A stretch of DNA of 64,000 nucleotides from Dactylorhiza incarnata. Lineage: Eukaryota > Streptophyta > Magnoliopsida > Asparagales > Orchidaceae. A program made the position numbers and the translations under genes. Below the pieces are notes generated by a model, which had not been told where the DNA came from, did no database searches, and saw nothing but the letters and a program-made list of their open reading frames with translations. Shown piece after piece: positions 22,291 through 33,727 of the stretch; within the stretch, counting starts at the first letter, position 1; each line of letters opens with the position of its first letter. The stretch is from the NCBI GenBank assembly GCA_033032865.1, contig JAWHQI010000019.1, positions 11,016,001 through 11,080,000 on the forward strand, given 5' to 3'.

Positions 22291-23777
22291 GTTTTCAGGC
22301 ATACGCTTATTAATCACCAAAAAAACATTAATACGATGATATAACAGGATTGAGAAAGAAAAAGAATTTCTATTATATCCTGAGAGTACAACCGCATTAA
22401 AAATCATTTCACAACTAACACCGATCATATTTCACAACCAACGCCTTTGGCTTATAACTGTACCGGTTGGAGAACATTTCCAACCATAAGAAATCATATT
22501 ATGCATGCCATATTATTTTAAATAAATAAATAGCATCCACATATCTGCATGCTATGAAATATATAATATCCAACCTAAAATAAATTTTGATGTTATTATA
22601 TATATATTCAAGCAAATGTATCAACTTGTATACATACAACCGTCTTTTAAAAAGAGTTCAAGCAAATTTAGTTAAACTGACCTAAAAGTTATATTGTTTG
22701 AAACTTCAGCTCCTTAAACTGCAGTGCATTATGAAGAAATGAGGTGAGTTGCTTCCTGAAGAGATTTCAACATTAGCCTCCTGGACATAGAAAGGGAGCA
22801 GATAAGTTCATTCAGAAGAAAAAGAAGATCTGCAATAAAATCACTCCATGTATGAACGTAATTAGAATTCACAATTATACATCATTTTACATTTCAAAAT
22901 TGTTAGTAAACAGTATGGTGAAAGTGAGCAAGCATTGTGAATAAAATTCTTTATTCAGCCAGGTGGACTGCTTTCTATAGTTACAACAGGAATAGTTTAC
23001 CAATAAAAGATCAAATTTGATTGTGTAACAACAGGAATATCAAGAAACTCCATCAAAATTACCAATAAATTCTCCCTTTTTTGGTAGCTGGCATATGGAA
23101 CGAAATGCAAAATTCACATGAATTCCGTACTTAATCAAAATCACATTTTTAGTAATATATTTCTTATTGGAGATACTGTCCCTAACTTTATATCCCTTCA
23201 ATTTTCTCATCTCTAAGAAACTGCGGTATTTTAATTTTGCATCCAACTTGGTGCATTGTTCTCTTCCTCTTCATATATGCAGACACCCACAAAGTTGTGA
23301 AATGAAGAGAAGCCCACAACCTTGCCGGTTCACTCTAGATATTTTCTGATCAATAATTATAGAAAGTGAATGTTACCAATGTCTAGAACTCTTCAACAAA
23401 TCCACAAAAGTCTATAAATTTGGCCCTCTCTATGAGTGTTCTTTTTTACAAATTCTTGCAGTTATCCCATTTTACTGTAATTTGAGAAAAATGTAAAATA
23501 TTTAGCGGCGATGTTCGGCGGCGGCGGCGACATTTGGCGGGCGGCAACAAACGTGCTCGCAACCATTGTACATTTCTCTTATGGCGACCATTATTAATCA
23601 TTTCTTCACCAAATTCCCTCATTCTAACACGATTCATCTACTCTTCTCCCTCCCATGATTTTCCTTACTTCAAAGACTCTAAGAACCTACCAATGTTTTG
23701 GCTTCCTATACCCAATATTTGCTAAAATATTGAGGTAACATAATTTAGCCTCACTGATTGTTATACAGTACTCCAAT

Positions 23778-24076
23778 GTAATGTTGCATGTGTTATTAGA
23801 ACGTAATATAGCATGCAATTAACAAATTCAGAGATAAAAAGAATCATACGCCCAGTACAACAAATTAGACCTACCGCGACAATTTTTAAGACTTTTAGCG
23901 GCACTTTTTAAAACGCCGTTGTATCTTCCACGATGTTATGTAATGTTGCATGTGATATTAGAACCTAATATAACCTGCAATCAACAAATTCAGAGATAAA
24001 AACAATCATACGCCCAGTACAACAAAGTAGATCTACCGCGGCATTTAAGGCTTTTAGCGGCGCTTTTAAAACGCCG
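23778..24076. repeat. 162-bp tandem duplication and GCGGCG-rich block in the Helitron
   Basis: Two copies start GTAATGTTGCATGTG at 23778 and 23940. Each ends in a TTTTAGCGGC...AAAACGCCG inverted pair. The block continues to about 24290 with many GCCGCGGAAA/GGCGGCGTTT pairs able to fold back. No transposon end is visible around it. Confidence 0.7.
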
Positions 24077-24435
24077 ACCTTTGTCCAAGCGCCGCGAAAT
24101 CGCCACGGAGAGAAGCGCCGTGGATAACTCGCCGCGGGAAGAAGCGCGGCGGAAAGAAGCGCCGCGGAAAACTTGGCGGCGTTTATAATTAAGCCGCGGA
24201 AAGTCTTGCGGGGTTTTGTTTAAAAGGCCGCGAAATCCTTTCCTTTTGGCGGCATTTAGTTTAAAAGCGCGCCCCGCGAAATCTATTGACCACATTTTTA
24301 AAATAAAACTATGCAAGGCCAAATTTCAAACACATTGAAAACTGCTGCCAGTAATTATATTCAAATAGCAAAGCTATGCAAGGGCAAATTTTGGAAGATT
24401 ACTTTCTGTCATGGTCAGCTGTTTTGGAAAAAATA

Positions 24436-24805
24436 TCAAACACTTTAAGTGCATGAGTTCTTACATGCTTTCTTCAATACTGAAAGAGTAAACTCATAGC
24501 CATAGAAATCAATAGGGAGAATCATATCTGAAATATAGTTGATAAAACAAAATGGATTCCCAGAAAAATCTCAAAAACATGTCCATTAAAGCAACGGTGA
24601 ATAATCAGTGAGAAAATTTATCAAACACCTTAAGTGCATGAGTTCTTACATGCTTTCTTCAATACTGAAAGAGTAAACTCATAGCCATAGAAATCAATAG
24701 GGAGAATCATATTTGAAACATAGTTGATAAAACAAAATGGATTCCCAGAAAAATCTCAAAAACATGTCCATCAAAGCAACGATGAATAATTAGTGAGAAA
24801 ATCTT
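24436..24805. repeat. 185-bp tandem duplication in the Helitron
   Basis: Two near-identical copies start TCAAACAC at 24436 and 24621. A short third part (GTGAATAATAAGTGAGAAAAT) follows near 24820. Confidence 0.85.
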
Positions 24806-24980
24806 GGGCCATGGCAACGGTGAATAATAAGTGAGAAAATATGCTCATATAATCTGAGGAATCAGAAACAGAGGAAGCCAAAAAAGAAAACTGATTTGCT
24901 GGAATGAGAGGAGTTGAGGAAATGCATATAAAAAATTCTGAAATTAGAGGCGAAGTATGCAATGGAAGCAGCGCTCACCT

Positions 24981-25332
24981 GTAGCAGTAGAGGATGGTTC
25001 GGAAATCCAAAATGCGTGTAGCCATGAATGGAGATGAAGCAGGCGATCCTGAGAGCAGGCGGCAGGAACGGATACGGAGCACGCGAACACGAACGGCGAG
25101 CAACCAGAGCAGGCGAGTCGCGCGACCTAGAAATCGAAGGTAGAACAGAGAAAGAGAATAAAAAACGAACGGTAAGAATCGAAAGAGGAGATAAAAAATG
25201 GAGAAGAGAAGGAAAATGTAAGCTCACCGGCGGAGCGATGGATGCAGGAGGCGAGACTGTGAGAGGGAGGGCGATCGGGAGACGGCGAGGCTGGGTTGAG
25301 CGATGCTTCTGAGTTTTTCCTGTATATATGGG
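24981..25332 (-). pseudogene. Captured 5' end of a host gene: promoter, 5'UTR exon, intron, first coding exon
   Basis: Read on the minus strand: a TATATA run (complement about 25322-25329), a CT-rich leader exon ending CGCTCCGCCG before GTGAGCTTAC at about 25228, a T-rich intron ending TTTCTAG at about 25126, then an exon. That exon holds ATGGCTACACGCATT (about 25024) and codes 16 residues (MATRILDFRTILYCYR) up to a clean donor, ACAG/GTGAGC, at about 24980. This is the layout of a plant gene start with a 5'UTR intron. No later exon is recognisable in the Helitron. Gene capture is typical of plant Helitrons. I do not recognise the donor gene. Confidence 0.55.
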
Positions 25333-26244
25333 CGCAATCCGTGACGGCGGGCGGATATTAGGGTTGGCTGCTGTGTTTCGCAAATCCAACGTTAACAGTT
25401 ACAGATTGAGTGATATGATCAAACGGTCCAAAATAAAAGTTCGGTGTGCTTGGTAGATATGTATATTCACTTATATAATAAAGATATGTATTATTTTGTA
25501 CATATTGGTGTATTCGTATGTACATATGTATATGATTGTAATATAGGTTGAAATACATACACACATAAAATGTCACAGAATATTATCTCTTTGAATATGC
25601 ACAAGATATTTAACTCTTGAATATGCGTAGGGGAGAATGTACGCAAGGAGCTGCTGCGACCGCGACAGTCATATTAAACCAAAGAACCCGATTAAGGTGG
25701 ATTTGAATTTATTTAAGTAAATAATTACTCGGTTCGCCGCGCGACTAAATACGACCCATGGTCAAGCTCTTCAAAGGTTCACAAGACTCCTAGGCCCCTA
25801 GTGCCAAAATTGGGATGTTACAAATCCAATAAGACAAAGAACAATTTTCGTCCCTGAAAATGCGAATGGGGCATGGGGTTTCAAAATTTTAGATATAAAT
25901 GATCACTTGTTCCACCCATGTCTTTCAACTCATTCAAAATCATAGATTCAGATTCAAGTCCTTTCATCTCCAAGCATCAGACAAGTTCGGCTTTTCTTAA
26001 GAAGTTTTTTTTTACATAAGACTTATTGTGGTGAAGAGTTTTACCCAAACCCAGAATTTGTTCTAAGATAAATCAAGTGTATAAGAGATCCTAATGCAAT
26101 CAAGAGTATAACAGTTATTAACTTGAAATCACAATCAAAAGTACACGGGCCTAAGATTATAGTCACAAATCACAAGTAATATCTTAAGTAAATATAGGTA
26201 AAGAGGTATAGTCACACAACAAATGAAGAGCAACATGTAATATC

Positions 26245-26720
26245 ATAAAGAAAACCTTAAATTATATGAATGTCTATGTAGACATATAAGTTAAGGGGTC
26301 CTCCTAAACATCCTGATCATATGAAAAGTCTCATACCGATCCATATGATAGAGGGTATGATATGTATGTCATGATTATGTATATGTGAACAATAGCAGAG
26401 CAAGGTATATAAAGGCATAAGGAAAACCTTAACTTTTATGAATGTCTCAGGTAGACATATAAGTTAAGGGGTCTGCCTGAACGTCCTGATCATATGAAAA
26501 GTCTCATACCGACTCATATGATGGAGGGTATGATATGTATGTATGCCATGATTATGTATATGTAAACAATAGTAGAGCAAGGTATATAAAAGCATAAAGA
26601 AAACCTTAACTTATATGAATGTCTCAGGTAGACATATAAGTTAAGGGGTCCGCCTGAACGTCCTGATCATATGAAAAACCCCACAAATAATTCATATGAT
26701 AGAGGGTATAATATGCTCAA
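26245..26720. repeat. Tandem array 1 of the LARD interior (three units of about 170-180 bp)
   Basis: Units start near AAAACCTTAA at about 26251, 26421 and 26600. Each holds the inverted pair CATATAAGTT / AACTTATATG and CTGATCATATGAAAAG. Confidence 0.85.
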
Positions 26721-26799
26721 CGTATGCTTGATATGTCATGCTTATGCAATGAAATGGTGCAATTCACGCACACGACTCTGTACGTACAGACCTTTTGTA

Positions 26800-27297
26800 G
26801 TTCCCTCTGTTCGAGTGTGTCAACTCAGGTACCCAGTTGAGGCAAACAGGGCAGTGGACCGGGCTGTTCACTTCTAGGCTTATGTAACACCACCCAACCT
26901 AGACCTTACGTACGCCCCTAAGAACACACAGGGTATCCACGTACTATCTGGTAAGCACCACCTCTAGCCCTCTATTCGAGTCTCCGCTCAGGTACCCAAT
27001 TGAGGCAAACAGGGCAGTGGACCGGGCTGTCCACTTCTAGGCCAGTATGACACCTCCCAGCCTAGACCTTATGTACGCCCCTAAGAACACACAGGGTATC
27101 CGCGTACTATCTGGTAAGCACCACCTTTAGCCCTCTATTCGAGTCTCCGCTCAGGTACCCAGTTAAGGCAAACAGGGCAGTGGACCGGGTTGTCCACTTC
27201 TAGGCCAGTATGACACCTCCCATCCTAGACCTTACGTACGCCCCTAAGAACACACAGGGTATCCGCGTACTATCTGGTAAGCACCACCTCTAGTACA
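26800..27297. repeat. Tandem array 2 of the LARD interior (three units of about 165 bp)
   Basis: Units share CAGGTACCCA..TTGAGGCAAAC, CAGTGGACCGGG and GGTATCC.CGTACTATCTGG, and begin near 26827, 26990 and 27155. Confidence 0.85.
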
Positions 27298-28302
27298 TAT
27301 TGCAATCTTTGTGAACACCATAATCATGGAGTTCTCTACTAATGTCGTGATTCTAAAACCGATCATGATACATGCCTGTTCATTTGATCTTGTAAATCCT
27401 TTAGGGGTCTACTATTAGTTTTCCTTAATTAGATCATTTCCTAAGTTTGGGAAAAATTCTAAAAAGTTTTACTAAAATGTCTCTGTTGTTCAAAGGGAAT
27501 TAAATCTCTTTATTGACAATCGATCTCCTTAGAGACTTATCTTTCCTTATTTCCTCCACTAGGGAACACCATCCCCATTCAAACTTGATTTATGAAAAAA
27601 AATTCCATAATTATTCTAGGACTTGCAAATGGGAATCTCATCTATGCAAAAGTCCAATTGATCTAATATAATCATATAAAACTTATTTCGTGATTCAGAC
27701 CATAATGTCTTGGAATAAACCTACGAGCTATGGTAATACATGTGATAGTAATGAGGTAAACCTCAACACTATGAGTTATAATTTGTGTTTTAACATCTAA
27801 CCTAAGGCATATAAGGTAGTTTTCAGCCTTATTTTTCCTTGGGCCAAATTCAAAGTTTGATTTCCCAGCCATCTTCTATGTGGTTAATAACGAGCTCTAG
27901 ATAACTTATTTTCTAGTGTAATTCCACTAAATTTCGATTTTTTGAGGAACATTTGATGATTTACTTATGAACAATCATCTTGTTTAATGCCCTTTAAGTA
28001 TGCTAATATGGAATTACTTAAACTATTACATAAAATTTATCCATTATAGTTCTCATTTACTCGAATCACCTTAATGAAGTACTAATTTTGATGAAGTAGG
28101 TGAAATTTTATCAACTGAGAGGGAGATATGTCATCCCCAATAAGACAAAGAGGAATAGGTCTAGGGTAGAGTTGTGTCAAAATATTGTCTTGATAATTAA
28201 ACGGTCCACCACTGCTTCCGCTGAAGTGGTTCCCCTGAACCACTCATTTAAAATAGACTGGACATAAGAGAATTTCTGTTTTTAGCACTAGCTGAAGGAT
28301 CG

Positions 28303-28321
28303 TTTAGGCTGTGATACCCTT
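28303..28321 (-). other. Putative primer-binding site of the LARD
   Basis: On the minus strand, GGGTATCACAGCCT begins three bases after the LTR end. It resembles TGGTATCAGAGCC (initiator tRNA-Met) with mismatches. It sets the proposed orientation. Confidence 0.5.
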
Positions 28322-31300
28322 TGTAAGATCCCCCTTCCGGGACTCGGCCTTATCGGAAGATCTTACCGCACACCATCGCCAATTCATGACTCCGAGATGA
28401 CTAACGTAGGATCAAAAGAATGACCATCACAAACACTCCTCTCATTGCTCACCCTGAGGCCATATATTAACGATGGTGCTAAGCGATTTCTACTTGTAAT
28501 CCGGAAGCGTGTTGGTTTAGTAGTAGTACGATCTACCATGACTAATTAGCTAATAGGATATAAACAACCATTTTCGTAGCATAACATGTGGTAGACTATA
28601 ATTGAAGAGATGCTAGCATTTACGAAAGTTCGTAGTGGTTAAATCATATAACAAGATTGTTACTTAACTGATTGTCCTTCGATATCAATTGTATATAACA
28701 CTACGAAGTTGCAATGCATAAGTGGGGGCCGCACGTCCCATGATGATAATTGTAACTGAAATTAAGGTTATCTCGTAGGGCCTACTAGCATTTACCAATA
28801 AGGGTATAATATTTGCAGCGATACATGTAACACATAATAATAAACCACAATGAATCTCAAGACATAAATAATTAAATTGTGTCTTAACATGAGGTACCTC
28901 AATGGCCATAGCTGAAGTTATCATCCTGGATCCATCCCATTGCCTATCCGTATCCTTAACCTGTAACTCAAGTATGATGTCAAGGCATAAAAAAATAACC
29001 AACAAGGAGGTTATGTGTAAAAGTGATTGGGTCGTAGCAGTCTTCCCACGACCACCGCCTACGTACTCCGTATCAACCTGCATACAGACTCAGACCCACG
29101 TAGTTCTTTGATTGTCGCACGGGTTGCCAGGAACCAGGCCGTCCTCGATGCGGGTTGCCTTAGAGTAACACTCGAAGGCCATCCTAAATTTTCCAAAGGC
29201 AACAACTATCCCCGAAGGGATGTATTTTCTCGAAGGGGCAACATTTTATTCCCGAAGGAATATATTTCTCGAAGGGGCAACATTTTTATTATCATAACAA
29301 TTATTCATATTCCGTGTGAATAACATGAAACGAATATGCTCTTATAATGACATTATTCCAAGCTTATAGCGTATGCAAGATTTAGAATTTAGTGCATTTT
29401 TATAAATCAGCAGAAGCCTCCAATAAGTCATCGGCCAATGATCAAGTAATTCATTACGAGAGAGAGAGCAAGAGTATAATATGTAAGAGACTTGCCACCA
29501 CCTCCTAGGCTCGGCAAGATAAGCTTCATGGCCTCTTTGATGTCAATATTAAATTCACTGGTAAATTAGCTACGTCCAGCATAATTTCATTATGGGTCCA
29601 AGAGATGAACACCACTCTCAAGGGCCTGAACAACCGAATATATACATGCTACTGCTTCTAAATGAAGGCAGGAAATGCAGATTTGGCAACAATAAAACAG
29701 GGATTTGACCTATCAAACGAACTCCAAAAATTACGTGTAAGTACAATCTAGAAAGGTAAAAAACATTACCTACATTATTGTTGAACGGTTCGAGATCCGA
29801 CAACAACTTCTAAAAGCTTAAATAATGAAAACAGTAGCTATTGCAGTTTATAGTATAAGCAGGAATTGTTATTTTGGCAGCAGTAAAACATGGATTTGAC
29901 CTATCAAATGAACTCCAAAAATTACGTGCAAGTACAATCTGGAAAGGTAAAAACATTACCTACATTATTGCTGAAGGGTTTGAGAACCTACAACAACTAC
30001 CTAAAGGCCTAATACTGAAAACAGTAGACTGCAGCCTTTTATGAGGGCAGGTTTTATTTAATAGCAGTCCAAAACAGCCCCCAACACGTATGCCACTCGT
30101 TTCTTTCCAAACTAGAGGTGTATATGCAACACACCTATGAACCCATGTATATAAGTGAGGTTTTCAAGTGTTCTTTATGTATTGTGCAAGTCCCAACCAG
30201 CCCCAACAAGTGCAGCACCGCAAGAATGGATTTCCAAGTGTGTGCAAGCCTAAAATCAGCCCAACTCCAAGTGCCTCATTACTAATTATTGATCCAATGA
30301 TGAAATGGCATATCTCGATGTGTGTAGACAGTCACATGCAATTATAAACTACAACATTCTTAAGTGTAATGAGAGCTCCAAACTTCTTACTGACGGCAGA
30401 ACATGGGGAAGGAATTGTGAAACTGAGTAACAAAGCTCTCCATCTACTGTCTATTGGTTCTCATTGTTCTGAAATCAATAGAGTACATTCTGCCCCTCAA
30501 TCTTTTCATAGAGGAAAGACTAGCGTTGATTTAATTGAATTAAGAAGCATTTGGAAATCAGTATCCACAGGTGAGAAAGACTGGCAATGATTTTAAGAAA
30601 CATTTGGCTAGCATGAACTTTCTTTCTTTTTTGATATGTTAAATTAATAGTTATCCTTGTTCCAAGAAACTATTGATTTTCTTGCATCATTTCATTCACA
30701 TTAGCCCTCTCCTTCTATATTTATCCGTCTGGGGGTCTACAATTGAGAGTTCTATCTCTATAATGAAGGTTATAGAAACCACCCGAGCCTTTCTTTGTGT
30801 GAATGAAATCATGTATTAAGGCTTCGTTTGGCAAAGTTTATTTGCTCTGGTGAGTTGGGGACAAAGACGCCGCTAAGATGAATTTCCAAGGATTCATGCC
30901 AAGTTTTCAGTGGATCACCACACGGCTCTCAAATTTTTGTTTTAAGAAGGCTTAAGACATGGAGATTGAGCAACCTGAACCACCAACAATCCCATAGATC
31001 TCCCTCATGCATTCAAATATCATTGAACATAATAAAAGAAAGCTTGGTTAGAGTTTACCCAAACAGAAATAAAGATTGGTCGGTCGGGCTTCCTGGGATC
31101 AAATCACGAGCCATCTTTGCTGTGCCGTGAGAGGAAGAGAAAAAAGGGAAAGGTCGGTCCTTGACCTAGCCAAGAGGTGCAGCAGCCGGCCTCTTCCTCT
31201 GCCAAGAGAGGTGCGAAAAAGGAAGAAGGCCCGATCAAGGAGGAGGTTCTCCCTGGGCGGCGAAGGAGAGAGGGGAGTAGCGAAGGAGGAAGCAGACCAG

Positions 31301-31891
31301 AGATGAGGGAGGCCGATCCTGTGTTAAGAGCATCGAAGCCCTTCGTGGAGATCGCCCAGCTTCGTTGCTTCCGCCCCATTGTTGTGTATGTTTAAATTTA
31401 TAATTATATATTTAAATATATATTTTATACATACACTTACATATAAGTAATTCCAATACATACAAGTATACATGGCGAGTATATGTGTAATGAATGTCTA
31501 GGACACCTATTTTGCAATATACATTAGTATAAACATATACATATATATATATGTATGTATTATTTTGTACATATTGGTGTATTCGTATGTACATATGTAT
31601 ATGATTGTAATATAAGTTGAAATACATACACACATAAAATGTCACATAATATTATCTCTTTGAATATGCACAAGATATTTAACTCCTGAATATGCGTAGA
31701 GGAGAATGTACGAAAGGAGATGCTGCGACCGCGACAGTCATATTAAACCAAAGAACCCGATTAAGGTGGATTTGAATTTATTTAAGTAAATAGTTACTCG
31801 GTTCGCCGCGCGACTAAATACGACCCATGGTCAAGCTCTTCAAAGGTTCACAAGACTCCTAGGCCCCTAGTGCCAAAATTGGGATGTTACA
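28322..31891 (-). repeat. Right LTR of the LARD (3570 bp), without the Helitron
   Basis: Same ends and content as the left LTR. At about 31550 the (TA)n run continues straight into GTATGTATTATTTTG, the empty Helitron site. Confidence 0.92.
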
Positions 31892-31896
31892 AATCA

Positions 31897-32157
31897 AGCG
31901 TCGAATGGCCCGATATTTTGACAAGCACATCCGAGTAAAACATTTTCAGAAAGGAGATCTGGTCTTGAAAAAGGTCGATGCGGCCGGAAGAGGGGCCTCG
32001 GTAGGTAAGCTCAACCCCAATTGGGAGGGTCCATACATTGTAAGCGAAGTGCTCAGGTCGGGGGGGGGGGGGGGGGGGGTATCACCTCCAAGATGTGGAA
32101 GGAGTACCTCTCGGCCGAGCCCGAAGTGGAGACGATTTGAAACGATTCTACCCTTAA
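31897..32157 (+). pseudogene. Tat integrase C-terminus, after the LARD
   Basis: It resumes the frame cut at 18813: KRRMARYFDKHIRVKHF, then the GPY/F-type module (LNPNWEGPYIVSEVL). A run of 20 G (32060-32079) breaks the frame. After it, the expected end reads YHLQDVEGVPL ... DDLKRFYP and stops at TAA 32155-32157. This is the normal pol end of Tat elements. Confidence 0.9.
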
Positions 32158-32225
32158 AACTTTATGGGAACATTAATTGTATGTTTTACTTCTTCACTTG
32201 ATAGTTATAACTGTTACGCGAGGAC

Positions 32226-32996
32226 AGGCAAGGTGACAAGTTTTCATGCTGGAATGCCCCAGATCGATTCCGCTCCCGGGCTCTCACAAGACGGGGGGTT
32301 TCAGGTTGATCTCTGGAGAGGCTGGCAAGGTGACAAGTTTTCATGCTGGAATGCCCCAGATCGATCCCGCTCCCGGGCTCTCACTAGACGGGGGGTTTCA
32401 GGTTGATCTCTGGAGAGGCTGGCAAGGTGACAAATTTTCATGCTGGAATGCCCCAGATCGATTCCGCTCCCGGGCTCTCACTAGACGGGGGGTTTCAGGT
32501 TGATCTCTAGAGAGGCTGGCAAGGTGACAAGTTTTCATGCTGGAATGCCCCAGATCGATTCCGCTCCCGGGCTCTCACTAGACGGGGGGTTTCAGGTTGA
32601 TCTCTGGAGAGGCTGGCAAGGTGACAAGTTTTCATGCTGGAATGCCCCAGATCGATTCCACTCCCGGGCTCTCACTAGACGGGGGGTTTCAGGTTGATCT
32701 CTGGAGAGGCTGGCAAGGTGACAAGTTTTTATGCTGGAATGCCCCAGATCGATTCTGCTCCCGGGCTCTCACTAGACGGGGGGTTTCAGGTTGATCTCTG
32801 GAGAGGCTGGCAAGGTGACAAGTTTTTATGCTGGAATGCCCCAGATCGATTCTGCTCCCGGGCTCTCACTAGACGGGGGGTTTCAGGTTGATCTCTGGAG
32901 AGGCTGGCAAGGTGACAAGTATTGATGCTGGAATGCCCTAGATCGATTCTGCTCCCGGGCTCTCACTAGACGGGGGGTTTCAGGTTGATCTCTAGG
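32226..32996 (+). repeat. 97-bp tandem array in the Tat 3' non-coding region (eight units)
   Basis: Eight head-to-tail copies, spaced exactly 97 bp, carry AAGGTGACAAGTTTTCATGC, CCAGATCGATTC, CGGGCTCTCACTAGACG and GGTTTCAGGTTGATCTCT. Outer units are the most divergent. It starts about 70 bp after the pol stop. Tat/Ogre 3' regions are known sources of satellite repeats. Confidence 0.95.
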
Positions 32997-32999
32997 GAA

Positions 33000-33727
33000 G
33001 TCGGCAAAGAGGTCAGTTCTCCGAAAGATCAGGATGATGTGCTTCAGGTTGGCGAGTATTCGGCACTGACCCAGGCCTTCTCGCTCGGCGAGTCTGCTCG
33101 CTCAGCGAGAAGAAAGACGTCGCACGATAGTATGCGGGAAACGAGAATCAACCCTAAGCGCTCCGGAATATCCAGTGCTCGGCAGAGAAGACGCAGGTAC
33201 AGGGTAGGAGGCGAGCTCTCGCCGAGATGGAAAGTAACCTGCGAAATTTAGTGCTCGTTCTCACGCCGGTACAGGGTAGGAGGCGAGCTCTCGCCGAGAT
33301 GGAAGGTGCACATCAAAAGGGTGATAATCCTAAGGCAAGTGGCGAAAGGCCAGAACAGCCGAAAAATGCCCTAGGCCCATCTATTCGGTAACATAATGCG
33401 CAAGAACGAGCATTGCGGGGATAACATTCGCGCAGTCGAAAATGCCCTAGGCCTACTTATTCGATAACGTAAGATGCAAGAACGACCATCGCAAGTATAA
33501 TTTACGTAGAAATGAATATCGAGGCAAGCGAGGGCGAGATGCCAGTATGAAAAACAATATAACAGAAGGGGCGAACACGATACAAGGCCAAAAATATGCA
33601 TCCAAGTATTTCATAGTTTGATTTACATGAGGCGGTGATCTCGCCAGCCCAAAACAGAACAGAAAATAAAATCAAAAATCTATGAGCATCATGAGGCACT
33701 CGCGAACTCTTCCTCATCATCGCTGCT
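33000..33727. other. Tat 3' non-coding spacer
   Basis: No gene seen. It is rich in GGCGAG. A 34-base direct repeat around GGCGAGCTCTCGCCGAGATGG occurs at about 33203-33237 and 33272-33306, and GAAAATGCCCTAGGCC recurs at about 33362 and 33439. It probably includes the 3' end of the antisense gene that stops at 33728. Confidence 0.6.

Larger units (their letters stand above)
22084..25484 (-). mobile_element. Non-autonomous Helitron (3401 bp) in the left LARD LTR
   Basis: On the minus strand it begins TCTTTATTATATAAG after a host A and ends in CTAG before a host T. Eleven bases before the CTAG is a short hairpin, GGGC-GTA-GCCC. These three features (5' TC, 3' CTRR, hairpin near the 3' end, A/T insertion) define Helitrons. 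The right LARD LTR at about 31550-31560 is the same AT-rich sequence without it. No Rep/helicase frame is present, so it is non-autonomous. Inside are a gene-like 5' end, a GC-rich repeat block and tandem duplications. Confidence 0.88.
18814..25822 (-). repeat. Left LTR of the LARD (3608 bp plus a 3401-bp Helitron)
   Basis: It matches 28322-31891 almost base for base, except for the Helitron at 22084-25484, a segment of about 34 bp near 21880-21915 absent from the right copy, and scattered changes. It contains a tandem duplication of about 185 bp (about 20161-20345 and 20346-20530) and short CGAAGGGGCAACATTTTA repeats at about 19693-19790. I see no coding frame that both LTRs conserve. Confidence 0.9.
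25823..28321 (-). other. Internal domain of the LARD, non-coding
   Basis: 2.5 kb of AT-rich sequence, with no frame beyond about 66 codons and no gag or pol motif on either strand. It carries two tandem arrays (next entries). Confidence 0.85.
18814..31891 (-). mobile_element. Non-coding LTR element of LARD type, nested in Tat integrase
   Basis: Direct repeats 18814-25822 and 28322-31891 begin TGTAAGATCC and end GGGATGTTACA. The TSD is AATCA (18809-18813 and 31892-31896), and the Tat integrase frame continues across it. Without the Helitron the left LTR is 3608 bp and the right is 3570 bp. The internal part is about 2.5 kb with no gag or pol. Very long LTRs and a non-coding interior are the definition of LARDs, which depend on other elements for movement. 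The minus strand is proposed because, read that way, the LTR starts TGTAACATCCCAATTTTGG and ends GGGGGATCTTACA, like Tekay/Del gypsy LTRs, and a tRNA-Met-like primer site follows. Confidence 0.88.

Noticed and set aside
22084..25484. A 3.4-kb deletion in the right LARD LTR
   Set aside because: The extra segment in the left LTR has full Helitron termini and the right LTR is continuous at that point, so insertion is the simpler reading.
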